Shown: positions 9,113-18,181 of the stretch, one piece after another
Numbering within the stretch: the first letter of the stretch is position 1
How the letters are laid out: each line of letters starts with the position of its first letter
Source: G963422275 sp963422275
GTDB lineage: Bacteria; Pseudomonadota; Alphaproteobacteria; Rhodobacterales; Rhodobacteraceae
Direction: 5' to 3'
Length of the DNA stretch: 64,000 nt
Assembly (NCBI GenBank): GCA_963422275.1
Contig: OY729418.1
Span: 1 to 64,000, forward strand
The notes under the pieces: generated by a model
Seen by the model: the letters and a program-made list of their open reading frames with translations, nothing else
What the model was told of the DNA's origin: nothing
Database searches by the model: none
Made by a program: the position numbers and the translations under genes

Positions 9113-10414
9113 ATGACGAGATTGAATTCGGAGTTCCTGGGAATAAGATCTCCCAACCCGTTCTGGTTGGCCTCAGCTCCTCCAACAGACAAGGAATACA
9201 ATGTCAGACGGGCCTTCGAGGCGGGCTGGGGCGGCGTGGTCTGGAAGACACTGGGCTTCGATCCCCACATCGTTAACGTGAACGGGCCACGATACGGGGC
9301 GATCTGGGGACCGGACCGCAGACTTCTCGGTCTCAACAACATCGAGCTGATAACCGACAGGCCTCTCCAGACCAATCTCGACGAAATAAAGATCGTGAAG
9401 CGGGACTATCCAGACAGAGCAGTTGTCGTAAGCCTGATGGTTCCGTGCGAGGAAAGCCCTTGGAAGAGAATTCTGGAAATGGTGGAGGAAACCGAGGCCG
9501 ACGGCGTCGAACTGAATTTCGGCTGCCCGCATGGAATGAGCGAGCGCGGGATGGGCTCGGCGGTTGGGCAGGTGCCCGATTACATTGAAATGGTCACCAA
9601 GTGGGTAAAGTCTAATACTCGCATGCCGGTGATCGTCAAGCTCACCCCGAACATTACCGACATCCGGTTTCCGGCAAGGGCAGCAAAGGCAGGAGGTGCC
9701 GATGCCGTGTCCCTCATCAACACGGTTTCATCGATCACCAGCGTCAACCTGGAAACTTTCAGCCCGGAACCTTCGATTGACGGCAAGGGAACGCACGGCG
9801 GCTACTGCGGTCCGGCCGTGAAGCCCATCGCTCTCAACATGGTCGCGGACATAGCTCGCGATCCAGAATGCGGGGGACTTCCAATATCGGGCATAGGCGG
9901 CATTGCGACATGGCGTGACGCGACGGAATTCATTGCGCTCGGATCAGGCAATGTCCAAGTCTGCACTGCCGCAATGACTTATGGATTTCGAATAATCGGC
10001 GAGTTGTGCTCCGGACTCGATCTTTGGATGCAGGAAAAGGGCTTGGATACGATCGATGACTTCGTGGGTCGCGCCGTGCCGAATGTCACCGACTGGCAAT
10101 TCCTCAACCTGAACTACGTGACAAAGGCTCGCATAGACCAAAACCTCTGCATCAAATGCGGTCGATGCTACGCAGTTTGCGAAGACACCTCGCACCAAGC
10201 CATCGCCATGAAGCCCGGACGGGTTTTCGAGGTCATCGATGAGGAGTGCGTCGCATGCAATCTGTGCGTGAATGTCTGCCCGGTCGATAACTGCATCACC
10301 ATGAAAGAGCTTGCTCCAGGAGAAACAGATCTGAGGACTGGCCAAGTTGTGGGCGAAAAGTACGCGAACTGGACGCAACATCCCAACAACCCGATATGCA
10401 AAGCGGCAGAATGA
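9113..10414 (+). CDS. preA: NAD-dependent dihydropyrimidine dehydrogenase subunit PreA
   Basis: The 433-residue catalytic subunit. An FMN-binding TIM barrel of the dihydroorotate dehydrogenase type carries the active-site cysteine loop (LNFGCPHGMSERGMG). A C-terminal ferredoxin domain has two 4Fe-4S motifs (CIKCGRCYAVC and CVACNLCVNVCPVDNC) that pass electrons from PreT. It begins 10 bp after preT with GAGGGG before the ATG, so the two are co-transcribed. The gene converges on rutR. Confidence 0.95.
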   Translation: MTRLNSEFLGIRSPNPFWLASAPPTDKEYNVRRAFEAGWGGVVWKTLGFDPHIVNVNGPRYGAIWGPDRRLLGLNNIELITDRPLQTNLDEIKIVKRDYPDRAVVVSLMVPCEESPWKRILEMVEETEADGVELNFGCPHGMSERGMGSAVGQVPDYIEMVTKWVKSNTRMPVIVKLTPNITDIRFPARAAKAGGADAVSLINTVSSITSVNLETFSPEPSIDGKGTHGGYCGPAVKPIALNMVADIARDPECGGLPISGIGGIATWRDATEFIALGSGNVQVCTAAMTYGFRIIGELCSGLDLWMQEKGLDTIDDFVGRAVPNVTDWQFLNLNYVTKARIDQNLCIKCGRCYAVCEDTSHQAIAMKPGRVFEVIDEECVACNLCVNVCPVDNCITMKELAPGETDLRTGQVVGEKYANWTQHPNNPICKAAE

Positions 10415-10487
10415 CGACCATCGGTGAATCGTCATGGCTGCCGCAATGGTGCATCTTGGCCGCGCAGCCGCGCACGACAGCCCGAAT

Positions 10488-11135
10488 CTACCGTTTCTCT
10501 GCAAATGAGGGAGTGAGGATCCTCCTGAACGTTCGATCAAGGTGCTCGGCTGCGTCTTCGAATGCGATATTGTCCGTGCCAAGCACTAGTCGCACTTGGG
10601 CCGAAAAATCAGCGTAGTGCTGCGTCGTCGCCCAAATCGAGAAGATCAGATGATGCGGGTTCACGCTTGCAATCCTGCCTTCCTCTGCCCAAGCGGTGAT
10701 GACTTTGGCCTTTTCGTCGACCAAGGCTTTGAGGTCCCGCGCAAGAACTGCGTGGATAACCGGAGCCCCTTGCATGATCTCGTTGGCAAAGAGGCGGCTT
10801 TCTCGAGGGAAGTCCCGCGCCATCTCGATCTTCCGTTTCACGTAGCTGACGATCTCCTCCACCGGGTCACCGTCCGGATCCATGGCTCTCAGCGGTTCAA
10901 GCCATTTATCGAGAAGGCGCGTGAGCAGTTCGCGGTGTATCGCCTCCTTGCTGTCGAAGTAGTAAAGCAGGTTGGGTTTCGAGATTTCCGCGCGTTCCGC
11001 GATCTGGTCAAGGGTTGCCCCCCGAAATCCGGAATTGGAAAACACGTAAAGAGCGGCTTCGAGAATCTTGCCGGTCTTTTCCATGCTTATGCGGGTTTGC
11101 TTTCTTGGCCGCAGCTTCACCGCAATTTCCGTCAT
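10488..11135 (-). CDS. rutR: TetR-family regulator of pyrimidine catabolism, RutR
   Basis: A 215-residue repressor. The N-terminal helix-turn-helix (GATLDQIAERAEISKPNLLY) and the C-terminal RutR/YcdC domain (RDFPRESRLFANEIMQGAP, VNPHHLIFSIWATTQHYADF) align by eye along the whole length of E. coli RutR. The ATG at 11135 (MTEIAVKLRPRK) gives a family-like N-terminus; longer openings are not supported. It is read toward preA and away from the aminotransferase operon, so it sits between the two pathway blocks. Control of preTA is supported by the operator at 7656; control of the second operon is likely, but I see no full operator there. Confidence 0.9.
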   Translation of the reverse strand: MTEIAVKLRPRKQTRISMEKTGKILEAALYVFSNSGFRGATLDQIAERAEISKPNLLYYFDSKEAIHRELLTRLLDKWLEPLRAMDPDGDPVEEIVSYVKRKIEMARDFPRESRLFANEIMQGAPVIHAVLARDLKALVDEKAKVITAWAEEGRIASVNPHHLIFSIWATTQHYADFSAQVRLVLGTDNIAFEDAAEHLDRTFRRILTPSFAEKR

Positions 11136-11376
11136 GAGACGCCTTTCTCCCGCACTATGCGCAAGCGCAACGCCCAGAGAATGTCTGAAGAGGAAAAGGT
11201 TGCAACGACAGCTTCTTCCCCGCACACCGCGCACGGGGAGAATTTCCATACTCGCGCGTATCCGCGCTTTGACCGCACGCCAAGTTTTGATACCAGAGAC
11301 AGGACACGTCGATCAATGGAAATCTTCCATCTGTCGGATCGTCAGGAAGCCATTAGTCCATAGGAGTCAAGTTGCC

Positions 11377-12705
11377 ATGGCACTCGATCACAATCAGTGG
11401 CCGAACGACCTTCGGGCGTTCTGGATGCCCTTCACCGCCAACCGCCAATTCAAGAAGGCGCCTCGCATGTTCGTGTCGGCGAAAGGGATGCACTACAGGA
11501 CCGCGGATAGAAGGCAGGTCTTGGACGGAACCGCGGGACTTTGGTGCTGCAACGCCGGCCATGCCCGTCCAAAGATCATCGAAGCAGTCCAGAAACAGGT
11601 AGCCGAACTCGATTACGCACCCGCCTTCCAGATGGGGCACCCAGCGGTCTTCGAGCTGGCCAACCGCGTTATCGACATCGCTCCAGAGGGCATCGATCAC
11701 GCTTTCTTCACGAACTCTGGATCGGAGGCCGTGGAAAGCGCCCTGAAGATCGCAATCGCCTATCATCGGGCAAGAGGCGACGGCCATAGAGTCCGGCTGG
11801 TTGGCCGTGAACGAGGATACCATGGCGTGAATTTCGGCGGGATATCGGTTGGCGGAATCGTCAACAATCGAAAATTCTTCGGATCTCTCCTCACAGGCGT
11901 CGATCATCTTCCGCATACGCATCTTCCGGCAAAGAACGCGTACACGCGCGGTCAACCCAAGCATGGTGCCGAACTCGCCGACGCGCTAGAGGGAATCGTC
12001 GCTTTGCACGGCGGCGACACAATTGCCGCCGTGATCGTCGAGCCCGTGGCGGGATCGACCGGGGTGCTGATTCCGCCAGTTGGTTACCTCGAAAGGATTC
12101 GCGAGATTTGCACGCGGCATGGAATCCTGTTGATCTTCGACGAAGTGATCACCGGGTTCGGCCGGTTAGGAAATGCCTTCGGATCGATTCACTTCGACGT
12201 CCAGCCCGATCTCATAACTTGCGCGAAAGGATTGACCAACGGCGTGATTCCAATGGGGGCGGTACTGACCACCACCGAGGTGCACGATGCATTCATGACT
12301 GGGCCGGAGCACATGATCGAATTGTTCCATGGCTACACTTATTCCGGGAACCCGGTCGCTTGCGCAGCAGGTTTGGCGACACTCGAAACCTACAAGGAAG
12401 AGGGGCTTTTCGAGAACGCGGCGAGCCTTGCCTCGTATTGGGAGGATGCGTTGCATTCATTGAAAGGGTTACCGCACGTGATCGATATTCGAAACAAGGG
12501 GTTGGTTGGCGCGATCGAGTTGGAGCCCATCGCGGGCGAGCCCACCAAACGGGCTTTCAACGCTTTCCTCGAGTCCTACGAGGCCGGTCTCCTGACCCGG
12601 ACGACCGGTGACATCATCGCCCTCTCGCCGCCCCTGATCGTCCAGAAGCCCTATATCGACCAGATCGTGGGAATCTTGGGCGATGTGCTCAAGAACCTGG
12701 ACTAG
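11377..12705 (+). CDS. Beta-alanine:pyruvate aminotransferase (omega-amino acid type)
   Basis: A 442-residue class III, PLP-dependent aminotransferase. The glycine-rich cofactor loop (FFTNSGSEAVESALKIA), the aspartate that binds the pyridine nitrogen (LLIFDEVITGFGRLG) and the Schiff-base lysine (ITCAKGLTNGVIPMGAV) are all present. The family moves the amino group of beta-alanine to pyruvate, giving malonate semialdehyde and alanine, the last step of reductive pyrimidine degradation. The start at 11377 has TAGGAG upstream. It heads a seven-gene operon. Related enzymes accept other omega-amino acids or amines, so the substrate assignment rests mainly on context. Confidence 0.9.
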   Translation: MALDHNQWPNDLRAFWMPFTANRQFKKAPRMFVSAKGMHYRTADRRQVLDGTAGLWCCNAGHARPKIIEAVQKQVAELDYAPAFQMGHPAVFELANRVIDIAPEGIDHAFFTNSGSEAVESALKIAIAYHRARGDGHRVRLVGRERGYHGVNFGGISVGGIVNNRKFFGSLLTGVDHLPHTHLPAKNAYTRGQPKHGAELADALEGIVALHGGDTIAAVIVEPVAGSTGVLIPPVGYLERIREICTRHGILLIFDEVITGFGRLGNAFGSIHFDVQPDLITCAKGLTNGVIPMGAVLTTTEVHDAFMTGPEHMIELFHGYTYSGNPVACAAGLATLETYKEEGLFENAASLASYWEDALHSLKGLPHVIDIRNKGLVGAIELEPIAGEPTKRAFNAFLESYEAGLLTRTTGDIIALSPPLIVQKPYIDQIVGILGDVLKNLD

Positions 12706-12796
12706 GGGCAGCGCGGTCGATTCAAAGATGCCGTCAAGGTGCAGTTCAGCGTTGGCTGGTGCCAGGTCGGAAACATTCTGAACCGGGAGAATCGAA

Positions 12797-14047
12797 ATGA
12801 GCGCTCTGTCCAGCAACCTCAAGATCAGTGGCGACCGACTTTGGGATGCCATAATGGAAATGGCCAAAATCGGGCCGGGTGTGGCCGGGGGCAACGACCG
12901 TCAAACCTTGACGGACGAGGATGGTGCGGGTCGGCATCTGTTTCGCAAATGGTGCGAAAACGCCGGTTGCGAAATCGGCGTCGACCAAATGGGAACGATG
13001 TTCGCTACCCGCAAGGGAACCGACCCTGGAGCACTTCCGGTCTATGTCGGGTCCCACCTCGACACCCAGCCAACAGGAGGAAAGTACGACGGTGTTCTGG
13101 GGGTGCTGAGCGGTCTGGAAATCGTCCGCACTCTGAACGATCTCGGCATCAGGACAAGACATCCCATCGTGGTCACCAACTGGACGAACGAGGAAGGTAC
13201 CCGCTACGCGCCGGCGATGCTTGCATCAGGGGTTTTTGCCAAGGTGCACGGACTGAACTGGGCATACGACCGAGTCGACGCGGACGGGCTCCGGTTTGAA
13301 GACGAACTAGAACGTATTGGCTGGAAAGGCGATGAGCCTGTCGGCAACAGGAAACTTCACGCCTTTTTCGAGTTGCACATCGAGCAGGGACCAATCCTCG
13401 AAGCCGAAGGCAAGGACATTGGTGTCGTAACCCACGGTCAGGGGCTGTCCTGGACCCAAGCGACAGTCACGGGCAAGGACAGCCACACGGGCTCCACGCC
13501 GATGCCCATGCGGAGGAACGCAGGGCTCGGGATGGCGAGAATTCTCGAACTCGTCGATGAGATAGCATGGAGCCACAAGCCGGACGCAGTCGGGGCGGCG
13601 GGGCATATTGACGTCTTTCCCAACAGCAGAAACGTGATTCCAGGAAGAGTCGTGTTCACGGTGGATTTCCGATCCCCCGAAAAAGACATTATCGCCGACA
13701 TGGAGCGACGGCTGCGGGCCGGCGGAAAGAAAATCTGCGACTCCATGGGACTCGCGATCGAATTCGAGAAGGTCGGCGGTTTCGACCCGGTCAAGTTTGA
13801 CGAGGGTTGCGTGACCGCCGTGCGCAACGCCGCAGAACGCTTGGGTTACTCGCATCGGAATCTCGTGTCCGGAGCCGGTCATGATGCCTGTTGGATCAAT
13901 CGCGTTGCGCCCACAGCAATGGTCATGTGTCCCTGCGTTGACGGACTTTCCCACAACGAGGCCGAGGAAATCAGCCATGACTGGGCAACGGCGGGCGCTA
14001 ATGTCCTGTTCCATGCAGTTGTCGAGACTGCTGAAATCGTGGAGTGA
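12797..14047 (+). CDS. Zn-dependent hydrolase, N-carbamoyl-beta-alanine type
   Basis: A 416-residue M20-family hydrolase of the beta-ureidopropionase / N-carbamoyl-L-amino acid hydrolase / allantoate amidohydrolase group. Metal-ligand motifs are VGSHLDTQPTGGKYDG and NWTNEEGTRYAPAM, with the dimerisation-domain arginine/histidine region near GKDSHTGSTP. Placed between a beta-alanine aminotransferase and dihydropyrimidinase, it should release beta-alanine, CO2 and ammonia from N-carbamoyl-beta-alanine. Sequence alone does not exclude the other amidohydrolase activities. Confidence 0.9.
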   Translation: MSALSSNLKISGDRLWDAIMEMAKIGPGVAGGNDRQTLTDEDGAGRHLFRKWCENAGCEIGVDQMGTMFATRKGTDPGALPVYVGSHLDTQPTGGKYDGVLGVLSGLEIVRTLNDLGIRTRHPIVVTNWTNEEGTRYAPAMLASGVFAKVHGLNWAYDRVDADGLRFEDELERIGWKGDEPVGNRKLHAFFELHIEQGPILEAEGKDIGVVTHGQGLSWTQATVTGKDSHTGSTPMPMRRNAGLGMARILELVDEIAWSHKPDAVGAAGHIDVFPNSRNVIPGRVVFTVDFRSPEKDIIADMERRLRAGGKKICDSMGLAIEFEKVGGFDPVKFDEGCVTAVRNAAERLGYSHRNLVSGAGHDACWINRVAPTAMVMCPCVDGLSHNEAEEISHDWATAGANVLFHAVVETAEIVE

Positions 14048-14120
14048 ACGCGCTACCCGGGTCCCCGATGCCACGGTTGCGTCGGGTCGGAAGCATAGCG
14101 CATCAGACGGAGGGAAATGA

Positions 14121-15581
14121 ATGTCACGGGTGATCAAGGGCGGCACGGTCGTCACCGCCGACCGCACGTTCAAGGCTGACGTCAAGATTGACGGCGAGAT
14201 TATCGAGGAAATTGGAGAAAGTCTCTCCGGCGACGACTATGTGGACGCCGAGGACGCATACGTGATGCCTGGCGGAATCGATCCGCATACACATCTTGAA
14301 ATGCCTTTCATGGGCACAACCGCGGCTGAGACGTTCGAATCGGGAACTTGGGCTGCGGCAGCGGGCGGAACGACGATGCTCGTGGACTTTTGCCTTCCAG
14401 GCGAGGACGGCTCGATCAAGAACGCGATCAACGACTGGCATCGAAAGTCCTCTCCGCAGATCTGCGCCGACATCGGGTATCACATGGCGATCACCGGCTG
14501 GAACGAAAGCATCTTCAACGAAATGAAGGATGCGGTCGACATGGGAGTCAACTCGTTCAAGCACTTCATGGCGTACAAGGGCGCCCTCATGGTCGAGGAC
14601 GATGAAATGTTCGCCTCATTCCAGCGGTGCCGAGACCTCGGGGCGCTTCCAATGGTGCACGCCGAAAATGGCGACATCGTCGCCGAACTGCAGCAGAAAT
14701 ACCTGGCCGAAGGCATAACCGGTCCGGAGGGGCACGCTTATTCCAGGCCCCCGGAAGTCGAGGGCGAAGCCACCAACCGGGCCATCATGATTGCAGATGC
14801 AGCAGGGGTGCCGCTCTATGTGGTCCATGTGTCGTGCGAGCAGTCGCACGAGGCAATCAGACGCGCGCGCCAGAAGGGAATGCGGGTCTACGGAGAACCT
14901 CTGATCCAGTTCCTGACGCTCGATGAGAGCGAGTACTATTCAAGCGACTGGGAGCACGCGGCACGGCGCGTCATGTCGCCGCCGTTCCGTTCCAAGGAGC
15001 ATCAGGAAGGGCTGTGGAACGGGCTGGCTGCAGGATCGCTTCAGGTCGTGGCAACCGACCATGCGGCGTTCACGACGGAACAGAAGCGCATGGGACGCGA
15101 CAGCTTCACGCTCATTCCGAACGGGACCGGCGGCCTCGAGGAGCGAATGGCCGTTCTCTGGTCCGAAGGCGTGGACAGGGGACGGCTAACGCCGAACGAA
15201 TTTGTCGCGGCGACCTCCACCAATATCGCCAAAATCCTGAACATTTATCCCAAGAAGGGCGCACTGGTTCCCGGGGCCGACGCCGACCTTGTCGTGTGGG
15301 ACCCGAAAATCAGCAAGACCATAACGGCAACAACGCATAAGTCCGTGCTCGATTACAACGTCTTCGAGGGTTTAAAGGTGAATGCTCAGGCACGCTACAC
15401 GCTGTCGAGGGGCGAGATCATCTGGGCGTGGGGGCAGAACTCGCAACCGCAGCCCGGTCGCGGGCGCTTCGTTCCCCGGCCGCCCTTCCCGTCCGCGCAC
15501 ACTGCAGTCTCGAAGTGGAAGGAGTTGAACAGCCCCCGCAGGATCGACCGGGATCCGTTGAACATTCCGGCGGGAATCTGA
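14121..15581 (+). CDS. hydA: Dihydropyrimidinase
   Basis: A 486-residue cyclic amidohydrolase that opens dihydrouracil or dihydrothymine to the N-carbamoyl-beta-amino acid. The binuclear zinc site is visible: HTH in GGIDPHTHLEMPF, the lysine to be carboxylated in FKHFMAYKGALM, histidines in VHAENGD and VVHVSCEQ, and the aspartate in VATDHAAF. It follows the hydrolase by 74 bp (GGAGGG before the ATG) and is 7 bp from the transporter genes, so it belongs to the same transcript. Hydantoinases share this fold, but context favours the pyrimidine role. Confidence 0.94.
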   Translation: MSRVIKGGTVVTADRTFKADVKIDGEIIEEIGESLSGDDYVDAEDAYVMPGGIDPHTHLEMPFMGTTAAETFESGTWAAAAGGTTMLVDFCLPGEDGSIKNAINDWHRKSSPQICADIGYHMAITGWNESIFNEMKDAVDMGVNSFKHFMAYKGALMVEDDEMFASFQRCRDLGALPMVHAENGDIVAELQQKYLAEGITGPEGHAYSRPPEVEGEATNRAIMIADAAGVPLYVVHVSCEQSHEAIRRARQKGMRVYGEPLIQFLTLDESEYYSSDWEHAARRVMSPPFRSKEHQEGLWNGLAAGSLQVVATDHAAFTTEQKRMGRDSFTLIPNGTGGLEERMAVLWSEGVDRGRLTPNEFVAATSTNIAKILNIYPKKGALVPGADADLVVWDPKISKTITATTHKSVLDYNVFEGLKVNAQARYTLSRGEIIWAWGQNSQPQPGRGRFVPRPPFPSAHTAVSKWKELNSPRRIDRDPLNIPAGI

Positions 15582-15588
15582 CACCCCG

Positions 15589-16416
15589 ATGGAAAGCGGA
15601 CCGGGTTCGGAAGTCGCAAGCGCACCGACGGACAATGGCGTCGGCGAGCCCATAATCACGGCTCGCGATCTCAGCCTGAGTTTCCAGACCGCGGATGGCG
15701 TTGTCGAAGCACTGAGCAATGTGTCGCTGTCGATCGACCGTGGCGAGTTCGTTTCCCTGATCGGCCCGTCCGGCTGTGGCAAGACGACCTTTCTTCGAGT
15801 GGTGGCGGCGCTCGAGGAGCCCACATCGGGGACGATCGCGGTAAACGGCATGTCGCCAGACGAAGCCCGCAGAGCCAGGGCTTACGGGTACGTGTTTCAG
15901 GCAGCGGGCTTGTATCCTTGGCGAACCGTCGCCGCCAATGTCCGTCTGCCGCTGGAGATAATGGGATACAGCAGGGAGGAGAAGGAAGATCGGGCCCAAC
16001 GTGTGCTCAAGCTGGTCGATCTGGACGGATTCGGCAACAAGTTTCCCTGGCAGCTTTCCGGTGGCATGCAGCAACGCGCCTCGATTGCGCGTGCACTGTC
16101 TTTCGACGCGGAAATCCTGCTGATGGACGAACCGTTCGGCGCTCTCGACGAGATCGTCCGAGATCGGCTGAATGAAGAGTTGCTTTCGCTCTGGAGGGAA
16201 ACCGGAAAGACAATCGGATTCGTCACCCATTCAATTCCGGAGGCCGTCTACCTTTCCACGAAAATTGTGGTCATGAGTCCAAGGCCTGGGCGGATAACCG
16301 ATGTCATCGACAGCTCCTTGCCGAGGGAAAGACCGCTGGAGATCAGGGACACCCCGGAATTCATCGCGATCGCTCAGCGGGTTCGGAAGGGACTTCGCAC
16401 GGGGCACAGCCGTTAA
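15589..16416 (+). CDS. ABC transporter ATP-binding protein (pyrimidine-type importer)
   Basis: A 275-residue ATPase of the SsuB/TauB/ThiZ class, with Walker A GPSGCGKTTFLR, signature LSGGMQQRASIARAL, Walker B ILLMDEPFGALDE and the H-loop FVTHSIPEA. About 30 extra residues precede the ABC domain. It drives import through the two permeases that follow. The gene is 7 bp from dihydropyrimidinase. The likely cargo is a pyrimidine or related degradation intermediate, inferred only from the operon. Confidence 0.92.
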   Translation: MESGPGSEVASAPTDNGVGEPIITARDLSLSFQTADGVVEALSNVSLSIDRGEFVSLIGPSGCGKTTFLRVVAALEEPTSGTIAVNGMSPDEARRARAYGYVFQAAGLYPWRTVAANVRLPLEIMGYSREEKEDRAQRVLKLVDLDGFGNKFPWQLSGGMQQRASIARALSFDAEILLMDEPFGALDEIVRDRLNEELLSLWRETGKTIGFVTHSIPEAVYLSTKIVVMSPRPGRITDVIDSSLPRERPLEIRDTPEFIAIAQRVRKGLRTGHSR

Positions 16417-16446
16417 TGAAGGTCGTGGTTGGTCCATGAGGTGCAG

Positions 16447-17313
16447 ATGAGGCATTCGCTTATCCCTGTGCTTGTCGTCGTCGCCGCCATTCTAGCGGTT
16501 TGGTACGTCTGCGCCTTCACCTTGAACTCCGCATGGACAAAAGACCAGGCGGCTCGTGCGGGTGTCGAAACTGGCTTTTCCGAACTGCTCGCGGACACAA
16601 TGTCTCAGGAACGGCCGAGGCTTCCGGCCCCGCATCAGGTTGCCGAGGAACTGTGGAAAACGACGATCGAGAAAAAGATCACCTCGAAGCGGAGTTTGAT
16701 CTACCATGGATGGGTGACACTTTCGTCCACCGTTCTGGGATTCTTCATAGGCACGGCACTGGGGATTCTTCTGGCCGTCGGGATCGTCCACAACCGGGCC
16801 ATGGACATGGGCGTCATGCCCTGGGCAATCGCGAGCCAGACGATCCCGATTCTCGCCATCGCCCCGATGATCATTGTCGTGCTCCATTCCATTGGGATTT
16901 CCGGCCTGCTGCCCAAGGCCATAATCTCCGCGTATTTGAGCTTCTTTCCAGTTGTCGTCGGAATGGTCGCGGGATTTCGCAGCCCGGACCCGATCCAGAT
17001 CGATCTTCTCAAAACCTACAATGCGAGCAGGAACGAGATATTCTGGAAGCTCAGAATGCCGGCATCGATGCCCTACCTGTTCACATCACTCAAGGTCGGA
17101 ATCGCAGCATCTCTGGTTGGAGCGATCGTTGGAGAACTTCCCACGGGAGCCGTCGCTGGCCTTGGCGCGCGCCTGCTGGCCGGAAGCTACTATGGGCAGA
17201 CTCTTCAGATATGGTCGGCCTTGATGGGTACGGCAATCCTTGCCGCGCTGCTCGTCGGGGCGATTGGGCTGGCACAGTCCGCGACGCTCAATCGGATGGG
17301 AATGGCACGATGA
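16447..17313 (+). CDS. ABC transporter permease 1
   Basis: A 288-residue TauC/SsuC-type inner-membrane permease with an N-terminal anchor helix (LIPVLVVVAAILAVWYVCAF), a periplasmic stretch and about five further helices. The EAA-type loop that contacts the ATPase is around EIFWKLRMPASMPYLFTSLK. I chose the ATG at 16447 because GAGGTG precedes it; a TTG at 16429 would add six residues. Its stop overlaps the ATG of the second permease. Two different permeases suggest a heterodimeric channel. Confidence 0.9.
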   Translation: MRHSLIPVLVVVAAILAVWYVCAFTLNSAWTKDQAARAGVETGFSELLADTMSQERPRLPAPHQVAEELWKTTIEKKITSKRSLIYHGWVTLSSTVLGFFIGTALGILLAVGIVHNRAMDMGVMPWAIASQTIPILAIAPMIIVVLHSIGISGLLPKAIISAYLSFFPVVVGMVAGFRSPDPIQIDLLKTYNASRNEIFWKLRMPASMPYLFTSLKVGIAASLVGAIVGELPTGAVAGLGARLLAGSYYGQTLQIWSALMGTAILAALLVGAIGLAQSATLNRMGMAR

Positions 17314-18149
17314 ACCTGGTGATTCTGGCCATCGTCATCTGGCTCGCCGCCTGGGGCGCCAACATCTACCTCTCGTCCAGGAAGCGAACTCCTGTCACGC
17401 AAATAGCCGTTCCAGCATTGTTCGGAATCACGATCATCGCCATGTGGGAGTGCCTGGTCCGGGGCTTGGGCGTTCCCGGCGTCATATTGCCCGCTCCCGC
17501 GGCGATCTCGGCGCGGATATCTGTGAGCACGGATATTCTATGGACCGACTTTGTGCAGACCGTCTTGAAAGGCGCACTCTCGGGATACGTAATCGGATGC
17601 GGGTCGGCCATCCTGGTTGCGGTCGCGGTCGACCGTTCAAGATTTCTCAAGCGGGGCTTGCTTCCGGTAGGAAACTTTCTGGCCGCTTTGCCAATCATCG
17701 GAACTGCACCTATATTCGTCATGTGGTTCGGCTTCGGCTGGCAATCGAAAGCATCGGTCGTCGTCGCCATGGTGTTCTTTCCAATGCTGGTGAACATGGT
17801 GCAAGGGCTTGCATCTTCAGAACCAATGCAAAGGGATATCATGAAGACCTACAACGCGTCTTATTGGCAGACATTGACAAAGCTCCGCATGCCAGCGGCG
17901 ATGCCGTTCGCGTTCAACGGCCTCAAAATTTCGACGACGCTCGCGTTGATCGGAGCCATCGTCGCCGAGTTTTTCGGATCGCCCATACAGGGCATGGGGT
18001 TCCGCATTTCCACCGAGGTCGGGCGCCTTGCGCTCGACATGGTCTGGGCAGAAATAGCGGTTGCCGCAGTCACCGGGACATTTTTCTTTGGACTGGTGGC
18101 ACTTGCAGAACGGGGGGTGACATTTTGGCACCCTTCAAGGAGAGGTTGA
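17310..18149 (+). CDS. ABC transporter permease 2
   Basis: A 279-residue permease of the same family as its neighbour, starting in the ATGA overlap at 17310. Helices include LVILAIVIWLAAWGANIYL and a segment ending in MVFFPMLVNMVQGL. The cytoplasmic loop QTLTKLRMPAAMPFAFNGLK is the EAA-type ATPase contact and closely resembles that of permease 1, consistent with duplication. The substrate-binding protein gene begins 32 bp downstream. Confidence 0.9.
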   Translation: MNLVILAIVIWLAAWGANIYLSSRKRTPVTQIAVPALFGITIIAMWECLVRGLGVPGVILPAPAAISARISVSTDILWTDFVQTVLKGALSGYVIGCGSAILVAVAVDRSRFLKRGLLPVGNFLAALPIIGTAPIFVMWFGFGWQSKASVVVAMVFFPMLVNMVQGLASSEPMQRDIMKTYNASYWQTLTKLRMPAAMPFAFNGLKISTTLALIGAIVAEFFGSPIQGMGFRISTEVGRLALDMVWAEIAVAAVTGTFFFGLVALAERGVTFWHPSRRG

Positions 18150-18181
18150 TTCAGCCTCGTACACCAGAGAGGAGTACTGGA

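Noticed and set aside
10488..11249. Longer RutR start adding 38 residues
   Set aside because: The added segment is Arg/Cys-rich and absent from RutR proteins; the ATG at 11135 gives the expected N-terminus.
11269..11284. Possible RutR site TTGACCGCACGCCAAG before the aminotransferase operon
   Set aside because: Only one half-site matches; the second half departs from TGGTCAA at most positions.
17240..18150. Plus-strand extension upstream of the substrate-binding protein in its frame
   Set aside because: The first ~310 codons are out-of-frame translation of the permeases (Arg/His-rich); the true start is 18182 with a signal peptide.
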